Positions 1 through 6,876 of a stretch of DNA of 7,022 nt are shown here, piece by piece. The stretch covers positions 1 through 7,022 of the forward strand of contig JAFGJS010000007.1 in assembly GCA_016928995.1 (NCBI GenBank), given 5' to 3'. The notes beneath the pieces are model-generated. The model had not been told where the DNA came from. It did no database searches and saw only the letters and a list, made by a program, of their open reading frames with translations. The stretch comes from Candidatus Sumerlaeota bacterium (GTDB taxonomy: Bacteria; Sumerlaeota; Sumerlaeia; JAFGJS01). The position numbers and the translations under genes were made by a program. The stretch's first letter is position 1; each line of letters starts with the position of its first letter.

Positions 1-176
1 CGATCTTGATTCATACCTGAATTCCTTTCATCGATTGAGTGCCAAACCAGGGGTACGTATTAAATCCACACCAAAAGGGGAAGAACCATAAATTTTATAC
101 ATATATCCTGATGCCCAATAGATTCGTGTGATCTTAAAGCAAAACTGAACTCCATTAATGATTTCTCATAAAAAAA
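1..176. other. AT-rich left-edge region without a convincing gene
   Basis: No complete gene is visible here. Two weak possibilities touch the left edge. On the plus strand a frame is open from base 2 to a TAA at 89-91 (29 codons, ending ...RIKSTPKGEEP) and could be the C-terminus of an upstream gene. A frame this short is open by chance fairly often. On the minus strand an ATG at 14-12 has an AAAGGA 8 nt upstream and could start a gene running off the edge, but only four full codons are visible. Both cannot easily be true. The stretch from about 92 to 176 is AT-rich and shows no structure beyond a run of A residues next to the repeat at 177. Confidence 0.3.
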
Positions 177-201
177 CTCTGCGTCTCCGCGTCTCTGCGC
201 G
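177..201 (-). repeat. Left inverted 'cgcagag' repeat flanking the GxxExxY gene
   Basis: Read on the minus strand, this 25-nt stretch matches 627-651 on the plus strand at 21 of 25 positions, so the two form an inverted pair around the small gene between them. It consists of degenerate 'cgcagagacg' units. It starts 13 nt after the stop codon of the GxxExxY gene. Related but diverged units (cgcaaagacg type) recur at 4167-4186 and 6877-6936. It could be the edge of a small mobile or REP-like cassette, or a transcription-ending hairpin of imperfect form. The repeat is seen directly; its function is inferred. Confidence 0.65.
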
Positions 202-213
202 AGACTATTATCG

Positions 214-597
214 TCATTCCTCAAGCCCGTTTACGATACGTGTAATGCCATCTTTCATCAGCGCTTCGCCAAAATTCAACAAGTAACCCAACTTGCAGCC
301 GGTCAAGCGTAAGTATGTCTGGACTTGCTTACGATGCGCCTTTGTCGTTTGCTCCACTGATTTTAATTCAAGAATCACCTTTTGATTCACAATTAGATCC
401 GCTAGAAAGCCTTTGTCGAACTTCATGCCGCGATATTCAATCGCAATTGGAATTTGCCGTGCCACATCAAGGCCGCGTTGCTCTAGAGCATGAGCAAGCA
501 CAATCTCATACACGGATTCCAGCAATCCCGGCCCTAGTTCCCGATGCAGCGCGATGCATTCCTCAATAACAATTGTTCCTATTTCATTCTCGTGCAT
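214..597 (-). CDS. GxxExxY family protein (PD-(D/E)XK-like fold)
   Basis: This small soluble protein of 127 residues has the diagnostic G-P-G-L-L-E-S-V-Y stretch (GxxExxY: Gly24, Glu27, Tyr30). It is followed by Asp67 in FLADLIV, the E-x-K pair Glu77/Lys79 in VILELKS, and the Q-x-x-x-Y helix (Gln91, Tyr95) with GYLLNFG near the C-terminus. This order resembles the core of PD-(D/E)XK nucleases, to which the family is usually assigned. Its biological role is not established. A GTG at 627 would add ten residues, but the ATG at 597 has AGGA 5 nt upstream and begins with the typical MHxNEIG start, so I chose it. The length is normal for the family. By eye its base composition is less GC-rich than the downstream housekeeping genes, and it lies alone between inverted repeats, which suggests it may have arrived as a cassette. 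The family call is firm; nuclease activity is inferred. Confidence 0.88.
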   Translation of the reverse strand: MHENEIGTIVIEECIALHRELGPGLLESVYEIVLAHALEQRGLDVARQIPIAIEYRGMKFDKGFLADLIVNQKVILELKSVEQTTKAHRKQVQTYLRLTGCKLGYLLNFGEALMKDGITRIVNGLEE

Positions 598-626
598 GAG
601 TTTCCTGTTGCTCAATTTTATGTTCA

Positions 627-651
627 CGCGCAGAGCCGTTGAGGCGCAGAG
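627..651 (+). repeat. Right inverted 'cgcagag' repeat flanking the GxxExxY gene
   Basis: This is the partner of 177-201 in inverted orientation (21 of 25 identical). It lies 30 nt upstream of the preferred GxxExxY start codon, so it would fall in the leader or promoter of that gene. Together the pair delimits a unit of about 475 bp. No clear target-site duplication is visible outside the two copies: the outer flanks are A-rich on the left and TTTTAT on the right, which could extend the inversion slightly. Confidence 0.65.
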
Positions 652-760
652 ATTTTATATATATGTTAGCATCCGGAATCATAGCGTTTATTGGACAATA
701 AATTATGACATAATGTTTCCGATTTTTTGCCGCAAGATTCAACTTCAATTCATCAAGAGA
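652..760. other. AT-rich gap between GxxExxY and zinc-ribbon genes
   Basis: This 109-nt gap is AT-rich. It is the upstream region of the GxxExxY gene and the 3' flank of the zinc-ribbon gene, both read on the minus strand. I see TATATATA at 657-664 and an 11-nt palindrome (TTATGACATAA, 703-713) that could belong to a promoter or operator. I could not place a -35/-10 pair with acceptable spacing. No intrinsic terminator (GC stem plus T-run) is evident after the zinc-ribbon gene. Confidence 0.3.
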
Positions 761-2080
761 TCAATAAATAAGACTGAGATCGCTGCCGAAGATCGCTTGC
801 GCGATGTTTTCAAAGCCGATGCCTGCGCCGATGGCCAATAGAACGAGCAGGACGCCCAGCACAGCGAATGCGATTTTCCACACGCTCCACGGGCGTTCGC
901 CCTGCACCTCGCCGGTGCCGGCGTTCACGATGATCTGGTACACCTTCGCCTTGAAGCGATGCGGATAGAGATACACTGGCAGCAGCAGATGCTTGTAGGT
1001 GCAGGCGTCGTAGCGCGTGTCCACGCTGTGCACGCGTTGCTCGTCGCCGCCGATGCGCTCCCGCACATCCTGGTATAGCGCGTCATCCATTCGCTCCTTG
1101 GCGCGGACGAAGCCCGTGGCCAGTTCCACGTCGTACGTTCGCGCAAGGTGCCCTGCGAGCACCTGCTGATTGAAGGGCAGGGATTTGATCAGCGGCCACG
1201 GCTCTAAATTCCGCACTACTTTTTCCGGCAGCCCTTCGGAGGCGATGATCAGCACGTCGTCGAAGAAACGCTGAAACGATCCCGACGCCGGATACCATCT
1301 CGTTCTCCGCTCACGGCGGCGGTTCTTGCCGCTGCCCACGGCGACCCAGTAGTGCTCGCCGCGCTGGCCGGTGTAGCGCGTGAAGGTCATGCTGTCGTAC
1401 GTCCAGTACGGCATATACACGCCGGTCAGGCGGCCTCCCACCTCGGACTTAACGAAATCATTCGGCGCGAACCAGAGCGATTTGATCCAGTGGTCGATCC
1501 TGACGCGCGCCTCCTTGTCTTCGATGAAGAACGGCAGCACGGCGTCCGCCGGAATGCGGTTTTTCTCTTTGCTCTTGATCTGCTCTTTCTGAATCGGCGT
1601 CGCGCAGTACGGGCAGTGCGTGCTGGTGATCGTCCCGGCGAATTCAACATTCGCGCCGCAGGAAGAGCAGCGCACCTCCTTGACCTCGGATTCCTCTGGA
1701 GCGTCCCAGTCCACGCGCTCCTTGCGGTTTTCGGCGATTTTGTCCAGCATCGCCTGCAGATCGCGCTCCACAATCTGCGCGTCTTCGGCGATTTCGATGC
1801 TTTTTTCGAAACCGCAAAAGGGGCACTTGAGACATTGCACGCCAATATGGAAGACCAGATCCGCTCCGCATTGGTCGCAGGGAAACACGCGGCCTTTGTC
1901 TTCGTCCACGCTGCGGCCAGCTGCGTCGATTTTTTTAGAGGATGCCGCCGCGTCGCTGCGAGCTTCTTTCGGCAAGGTCGTGACGAACTGCTTTTGCCAA
2001 TCCTCGGCAGGCTGCGCCATGACCGGCTCCGGCGGCGGAGCCGGCGAGGGCGATTCAGAATTCATCTCATCAGACGACAT
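761..2080 (-). CDS. Double zinc-ribbon protein with C-terminal membrane anchor
   Basis: This is a protein of about 439 residues. Residue numbers here count from the TTG at 2083; subtract one for the chosen ATG at 2080. Residues 8-60 are a Pro/Ala/Ser-rich, probably disordered lead. The first zinc ribbon is CDQC (69-72) paired with CPFC (87-90), with an extra Cys84. A charged, coiled-coil-like helix spans about 97-125. The second ribbon is CSSC (139-142) paired with CPYC (157-160). A conserved-looking domain with YMPYW (223-227), LLLPVYLYPHRF (366-377) and an N-A-G-T-G-E-V-Q-G-E-R-P-W-S stretch (387-400) precedes one hydrophobic membrane segment (401-424) and a 16-residue tail. This matches the family often annotated as 'TFIIB-type zinc ribbon-containing' or mislabelled as primosomal/PriA-like. 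There is no helicase domain, so a helicase label would be wrong. There is no signal peptide; most of the protein should be cytoplasmic. AGGA lies 8 nt before the ATG (5 nt before the TTG). The precise function is unknown. Confidence 0.85.
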   Translation of the reverse strand: MSSDEMNSESPSPAPPPEPVMAQPAEDWQKQFVTTLPKEARSDAAASSKKIDAAGRSVDEDKGRVFPCDQCGADLVFHIGVQCLKCPFCGFEKSIEIAEDAQIVERDLQAMLDKIAENRKERVDWDAPEESEVKEVRCSSCGANVEFAGTITSTHCPYCATPIQKEQIKSKEKNRIPADAVLPFFIEDKEARVRIDHWIKSLWFAPNDFVKSEVGGRLTGVYMPYWTYDSMTFTRYTGQRGEHYWVAVGSGKNRRRERRTRWYPASGSFQRFFDDVLIIASEGLPEKVVRNLEPWPLIKSLPFNQQVLAGHLARTYDVELATGFVRAKERMDDALYQDVRERIGGDEQRVHSVDTRYDACTYKHLLLPVYLYPHRFKAKVYQIIVNAGTGEVQGERPWSVWKIAFAVLGVLLVLLAIGAGIGFENIAQAIFGSDLSLIY

Positions 2081-2110
2081 CAAACATGTCCTGTAGTTTA
2101 GTCTGGGGAT

Positions 2111-2139
2111 AATTTATCCAAGGCAAGTCGCGGCTTCAA
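2111..2139 (-). promoter_or_regulatory. Putative sigma-70-type promoter of the zinc-ribbon gene
   Basis: On the minus strand TTGAAG (2139-2134) and TAAATT (2116-2111) are separated by exactly 17 nt. Each matches the consensus at four of six positions. Transcription would start near 2104, giving a leader of about 24 nt before the ATG at 2080. The -10 hexamer lies inside a 13-nt palindrome, GGATAA-T-TTATCC on the plus strand at 2107-2119, which could be an operator. This is a prediction from spacing and hexamers only. Confidence 0.42.
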
Positions 2140-2202
2140 GTAAAACAACCGGCAAATCCGAAGCGCGATCAATATCGGTGTATTTTATAATTTATTTTTA
2201 TC

Positions 2203-2393
2203 TAACTGATGTTACGCGCCCTTGACGCCTTGGACTGCGCTTGCGCCGCCGAAGCGCGCGAAGGCGTGGCGGCCATGCCGCCGCCTTGCGTTGTGTTGAA
2301 ATTTCGCCCGGATGATCGACAAAATCGCGCTGTTTAAAGGCGCAGGCATGGCCTGCGCACTCCAAAGAAACAGCACGCGCGTAACATCAGTTA
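2203..2393. mobile_element. MITE-like 191-bp element with perfect 17-bp inverted ends
   Basis: The ends are exact inverted copies: TAACTGATGTTACGCGC at 2203-2219 and its reverse complement at 2377-2393. The roughly 157-bp interior has no credible reading frame. It holds two strong hairpins: 2261-2287 (11 pairs, a 2-nt bulge, CAT loop) and 2340-2358 (perfect 8-bp stem GCGCAGGC/GCCTGCGC, ATG loop). Non-coding DNA between perfect terminal inverted repeats is the signature of a miniature inverted-repeat transposable element. The ends begin and finish with TA, so a TA target duplication of the Tc1/mariner-IS630 type is possible. It cannot be told apart from the repeat itself here. The right end overlaps the last codon and stop of the neighbouring small gene. 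A structured non-coding RNA or a long terminator hairpin is the main alternative. Confidence 0.6.
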
Positions 2394-2641
2394 TCTAATT
2401 GCAATAAAGGCAAAAGCAGTTCCCGCCAATTCTCAATCGAACCAAGGACTCCGTTGATCTCCAAATCGGTATCGCAATAATAAATCTCAACCTTCTCGTC
2501 ACAGCAACCGCATTTGAATAGATAACGTGGCTCTCGCTTGTTGGTTCCCTTTCGATGAAACACGCGAATCTCATTATGTCCTTCCGGACTTCTTTTAACG
2601 AGTGATCGATTCTTTTTACGTCGAAGAGGATGGTTTTTCAT
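2387..2641 (-). CDS. Small Cys-containing protein, translationally coupled to xylB
   Basis: This is an 84-residue protein that I do not recognise. It is very basic at the start (MKNHPLRRKKNRSLVKRS) and central in interest for Cys44, Cys46 and Cys47 (F-K-C-G-C-C-D) with Cys56 in YYCD. These could bind zinc or another metal as a small ribbon. The C-terminal half is acidic to hydrophobic and helical in look (ENWRELLLPLLQLDN). The frame stays open to 2698, but the ATG at 2641 has AAGGG 7 nt upstream. That site overlaps the xylB stop (TAA at 2648-2646), leaving a 4-nt gap, which indicates coupled translation in an operon with xylB. The codons look less GC-rich than xylB. The final Asn codon and TGA lie inside the right inverted end of the 191-bp element, so the present C-terminus may have been created by that insertion. 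Function unknown. Confidence 0.6.
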   Translation of the reverse strand: MKNHPLRRKKNRSLVKRSPEGHNEIRVFHRKGTNKREPRYLFKCGCCDEKVEIYYCDTDLEINGVLGSIENWRELLLPLLQLDN

Positions 2642-2645
2642 CACG

Positions 2646-4157
<1,512 letters not shown>

Positions 4158-4166
4158 GATTGCCTC

Positions 4167-4197
4167 ACGCGAAGACGCGAAGGCGCAAAGGCCTTCG
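4167..4197 (-). repeat. 'acgcaaagacgc' family repeat and hairpin in the xylB leader
   Basis: Bases 4167-4186 match 6880-6899 at 18 of 20 positions, so this is a copy of the same dispersed repeat. Its end forms a hairpin of 7-bp arms (CGAAGGC 4178-4184 with GCCTTCG 4191-4197) around a 6-nt loop. It begins 10 nt upstream of the xylB start codon, next to the ribosome site, so if transcribed it would be in the 5' leader and might affect translation. It also creates the spurious N-terminal extension of the xylB frame. A T-run on the plus strand (4206-4214) follows at a distance too great for a standard intrinsic terminator. Confidence 0.6.
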
Positions 4198-4290
4198 GCG
4201 CTGGAATTTTTTTTGATTGCCATAAGCTAATGCGAGGTTGGCGCGACTTCAAGCAAAACTAGGCGCTGAGACATAGAAAGAACGGTGAAA

Positions 4291-4360
4291 CATGATATTT
4301 TTTCGCGAGTTTTATTTTATGATTGCTTTTAAAAAACAAGTATGAATTATAGACGATTTT
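4291..4360. promoter_or_regulatory. AT-rich segment upstream of dnaB (possible unwinding or promoter region)
   Basis: Of these 70 bases only 16 are G or C (77% A+T by hand count), in sharp contrast to the genes on both sides. The segment contains runs such as TTTTATTTTAT and CTTTTAAAAAAC. It holds a possible plus-strand promoter: TTGCTT (4324-4329), 18 nt, TATAGA (4348-4353). A start near 4360 would leave the downstream DnaA-box-like array in the dnaB leader. Next to that array, the segment could instead act as a DNA unwinding element. Confidence 0.4.
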
Positions 4361-4390
4361 GTTATGGCCGGATGTTTACAGCGCGGTGAG

Positions 4391-4445
4391 ATATCCACAT
4401 TTTGGTCACAATTTGACCACATTTTGATCACAATTTTTCCACATA
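4391..4445 (+). promoter_or_regulatory. Array of five DnaA-box-like 9-mers at exact 11-bp spacing
   Basis: The 9-mers are ATATCCACA (4391), TTGGTCACA (4402), TTGACCACA (4413), TTGATCACA (4424) and TTTTCCACA (4435). All are on the plus strand, each followed by 2 nt, giving an exact 11-bp period. Against the DnaA box consensus TTATNCACA, the first and last have one mismatch and the middle three have two. The array ends 3 bp before the dnaB ATG at 4449. In E. coli oriC, arrays of weak DnaA sites separated by 2 bp guide DnaA oligomer growth, so the geometry fits cooperative DnaA binding. It could be an origin-like element or a DnaA-controlled operator of dnaB. Another regulator binding once per helical turn is the alternative. 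The repeat is seen directly; the DnaA link is inferred. Confidence 0.6.
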
Positions 4446-4448
4446 AGA

Positions 4449-5879
4449 ATGAGTTCGATCATGGCCACGCATCAGCAGATGGAGACGGAATTGCGCGAAC
4501 CGCCGCGGAATGAAAGCGCGGAGCGGACCGTGCTGGGCGCAGCGATGATCGACAATTCCACCATTGACATCGCGCTCGATTACCTGACGCCGGTATCGTT
4601 CTACAGCGCGGCGCATCAGGAGATCTTCCGCTGCGTCCTGGAATTGCACAAGGAGCATCGGCCGGTCGATTACATCTCCGTGGCCGAGGCGCTGGAGCGG
4701 CAGCAGAAGCTGGAGCTCGTGGGCGGGCGCGCGTACCTGGCCGACCTCGAAGATGAAGTATTGACCACGCAGAACATCGAGCATTACTGCGCGCTGGTCA
4801 AGACGGCCTGGCAAAAACGCGAGCTGATCAGCGCGTCGATGGAGATCATCGACGACTGCCACAACGCGGAGATGGAGGGCGAGTCGCTCTTCGACCGCAC
4901 GGAAAAGCGCATCTCCGACATCACGCAGCATAAAAGCAGCAAAGAATTCCAGTTGATGGCGCATGTGGCGGAGGAGGCGCTGGAGGAGCTCAAGCGGCGC
5001 AGCTCCGATCCGAACGACATCACGGGTTTGCGCACGCATTATAAATATCTGGATGAGATGACCGCCGGTTTGCAGAAGGGCGAGTTAATCATTCTCGCCG
5101 GACGCACGTCGATGGGCAAGACGGCGCTCGCGCTGAACATGGTCTGCAACGTGGCGGTGAAGGACAATCGTCCAGTCGCCTTTTTCAGCCTGGAGATGAA
5201 CGCGCAGTCGCTGCATAACCGGCTGCTTTCGCAAATGGCACAGGTGCCCATGGGTCACATCCGCAGCGGCATCCGCAGCAAGCAGGAGCTGAGTCGCGCG
5301 GAGGAGGCGAATGAACGGCTGGCGCAGGCGCCGATCTACATCGACGATTCATCCGCGCTGACCACGATGCAGCTGCGCGCCCGCGCGCGGCGCCTCAAGG
5401 CGCAGATTCCCGAGCTCTCGCTCGTGGCCGTGGACTATTTGCAGCTGATGCGCCACACGAACCTGGGCCGCAACGAGTCGCGGCAGGTGGAGGTGGCGGA
5501 AATTTCGCGTTCACTCAAGATTCTGGCGGGCGAGTTGAACATCCCCGTGCTGGCCATGGCGCAGGTGAATCGCAGCCCGGATCAGCGCGGACGCGGCGCG
5601 GCCGGGCGGCCCATGCTCTCCGATCTGCGCGAGTCGGGCGCCATTGAACAGGACGCCGACGTGGTGCTGTTCGTGCACCGGCCGGATAAAGGCAAACCCG
5701 CGCAAAATCTGGACTCCGAGGCGATGCGCGGACTCGACGGCGAACAGCAGCCGGAAGAGGCCGAGATCGTCGTCGGCAAGCAGCGCAACGGCGCCACGGG
5801 CGTGATCAAGGTGCTTTTTCTCGGTCAGCAAACGCGTTTCGTCACGCTGGCCAAGGAGCACTGGGGCGCGTACGAGTGA
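4449..5879 (+). CDS. dnaB: Replicative DNA helicase DnaB
   Basis: This 476-residue hexameric ATP-driven helicase unwinds DNA at the replication fork, with primase as the usual partner. The N-terminal helical domain begins PPRNESAERTVLGAAMID (18-35). A linker leads to the RecA-like motor at about 190. Walker A is GRTSMGKT (218-225). It is followed by FFSLEM (245-250), Walker B with Asp329 in VAVDYLQLM, the IPVLAMAQVNR segment (365-375), SDLRESGAIEQDADVV (391-406), and the arginine-finger motif KQRNGATG (444-451). There is no intein. Between RPDKG and the arginine finger the chain carries a hydrophilic, acidic stretch (about 416-437) longer than in E. coli-type proteins. The start is uncertain: the ATG at 4449 follows the 11-bp array almost directly and has no good ribosome site, while an in-frame ATG at 4461 has only a weak GAG upstream. 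xylB is divergent on the left. Confidence 0.96.
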   Translation: MSSIMATHQQMETELREPPRNESAERTVLGAAMIDNSTIDIALDYLTPVSFYSAAHQEIFRCVLELHKEHRPVDYISVAEALERQQKLELVGGRAYLADLEDEVLTTQNIEHYCALVKTAWQKRELISASMEIIDDCHNAEMEGESLFDRTEKRISDITQHKSSKEFQLMAHVAEEALEELKRRSSDPNDITGLRTHYKYLDEMTAGLQKGELIILAGRTSMGKTALALNMVCNVAVKDNRPVAFFSLEMNAQSLHNRLLSQMAQVPMGHIRSGIRSKQELSRAEEANERLAQAPIYIDDSSALTTMQLRARARRLKAQIPELSLVAVDYLQLMRHTNLGRNESRQVEVAEISRSLKILAGELNIPVLAMAQVNRSPDQRGRGAAGRPMLSDLRESGAIEQDADVVLFVHRPDKGKPAQNLDSEAMRGLDGEQQPEEAEIVVGKQRNGATGVIKVLFLGQQTRFVTLAKEHWGAYE

Positions 5880-5898
5880 ACTTCAATTGAACCACCGA

Positions 5899-5967
5899 GT
5901 GTAGCCCGGCCATACGGGATGATAAAAGCGGCGATGAATCAAGCCCTCCCCTATGGCCGGGCTGCGT
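5899..5967. repeat. REP-like imperfect palindrome between dnaB and PHP gene
   Basis: AGCCCGGCCATA (5903-5914) and TATGGCCGGGCT (5952-5963) are perfect 12-bp inverted arms. After one C-C mismatch, GGGA/TCCC adds four pairs. The left arm is preceded by GT, giving GTAG at 5901-5904, the tetranucleotide typical of REP elements recognised by RAYT transposases. The loop between arms is about 28 nt. It starts 20 nt after the dnaB stop and ends just before the ribosome site of the next gene. No T-run follows, so it is not a standard intrinsic terminator. It could modulate transcript processing between the two genes. Confidence 0.55.
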
Positions 5968-5985
5968 AGCTTCAGGAGCGATTGC

Positions 5986-6861
5986 ATGATTGATTTGCAT
6001 TTGCACAGCAAATATTCCGACGGCAGCGACACTCCGGCTGAGCTTATCGAACAAGCGAAACGCATCGGATTGACGGCCATCGCGCTGACCGATCATGATA
6101 CGGTGAACGGCTTTTCCTCGCTGCTTGAGGCGGCGCAGGATTCGAAACTCCGCGTGCTTGGCGGTGTGGAGCTCAGCCTGGAATACCGGGAGCATTCCCT
6201 GCACATGCTGGCGTACTTGCCGGATCCGGATTACGCGCCGCTGAAGGAGGCGCTGGCGAACATCGTGGACGGGCGGCATTGGCGCAACGACCGGATCATC
6301 GAAAAATTGCAGGCGGCGGGCATCGACATCACGATCGACGAGGTCAAAAAACACGCCGGGGACAATGTCGTTGCGCGGCCGCACATCGCCAAGGCGATGG
6401 TCGAAAAAGGCGTCGTGCAATCCAATCAGCAGGCCTTTGACGAATACCTGGCCAGCGGAGCAAAGGCTTATGTGGACCGCTTCCGTCTGTCGTTGAAAGA
6501 CGGCATCGAACTGATCCGCGCGGCGGGCGGCGTGCCGGTGCTGGCGCATCCGTGTTTGATCCACATCGAATCGTTCGACGAGCTGCGGCAGCTCGTGCAT
6601 CAATTGGCGGACTACGGCCTGCTGGGAATCGAAGTGAAATATTCCTTCCACTCCGTGGCGCAGGAGGATCAATATTCCCAGCTGGCGCGCGAGTTCGGGC
6701 TGGTCCGCACCGGCGGCTCGGATTACCACGGGCATTCCGTCAAGCCGCACATCCAGATGGGCTCCGGCCGCGGTGACAATCTCAGAGTCCCCGACGAATG
6801 GACCGATTTCGTAATCGAAAAAGCGCAGAGCGATCTGTCGAAGAACTCAAACATCCAATAA
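5986..6861 (+). CDS. PHP-domain phosphoesterase (RNase AM / 3',5'-nucleoside bisphosphate phosphatase-like)
   Basis: This 291-residue cytoplasmic metal-dependent phosphoesterase carries a full PHP metal-ligand set: HLH (His5, His7) and Asp12 in YSDGSD, TDHD (36-38 region with His37), Glu62 in GVELS, His73, His133 in ARPH, His188 in AHP, and Asp246/His248 in GGSDYHG. The length and motif order match E. coli YciV (TrpH, RNase AM, 293 residues) and related enzymes that remove the 3' phosphate of 3',5'-bisphosphonucleotides or trim 5' ends of RNA. Which substrate applies here cannot be read from sequence. The open frame extends upstream to 5953, but the ATG at 5986 has GGAG 7 nt upstream and begins directly with the MIDLHLHS motif, so I chose it. 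It follows dnaB on the same strand after a 106-nt gap holding a REP-like palindrome. Cotranscription is possible. Confidence 0.9.
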   Translation: MIDLHLHSKYSDGSDTPAELIEQAKRIGLTAIALTDHDTVNGFSSLLEAAQDSKLRVLGGVELSLEYREHSLHMLAYLPDPDYAPLKEALANIVDGRHWRNDRIIEKLQAAGIDITIDEVKKHAGDNVVARPHIAKAMVEKGVVQSNQQAFDEYLASGAKAYVDRFRLSLKDGIELIRAAGGVPVLAHPCLIHIESFDELRQLVHQLADYGLLGIEVKYSFHSVAQEDQYSQLAREFGLVRTGGSDYHGHSVKPHIQMGSGRGDNLRVPDEWTDFVIEKAQSDLSKNSNIQ

Positions 6862-6876
6862 CGCTCTATCTTTAAT

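Noticed and set aside
1352-2101. Long open frame of 249 codons on the plus strand opposite the zinc-ribbon gene
   Set aside because: It is the antisense shadow of a GC-rich gene. The opposite strand has paired cysteine motifs, a membrane segment, a ribosome site and a promoter, while this frame has no recognisable motif.
2203-2393. Riboswitch in the gap upstream of the zinc-ribbon gene
   Set aside because: The element lies upstream of the predicted promoter rather than in the leader, and I recognise no riboswitch core. The perfect terminal repeats fit a mobile element better.
4178-4214. Possible intrinsic terminator on the plus strand (stem 4178-4197, T-run 4206-4214)
   Set aside because: The T-run starts 8 nt after the stem, too far for a typical terminator, and no plus-strand gene ends here.
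4391-4445. CRISPR array or plasmid iterons as an explanation for the phased repeats
   Set aside because: The 11-bp units have no spacers, which excludes CRISPR. Iterons are usually about 20 bp and lie beside a rep gene, which is absent.
4428-5039. 203-codon minus-strand frame over the 5' part of dnaB
   Set aside because: Shadow of dnaB. It would run through the phased array and lacks any recognisable motif.
5842-6750. 302-codon minus-strand frame over the PHP gene
   Set aside because: Shadow frame. The plus strand carries the complete PHP metal-ligand set and a good ribosome site.
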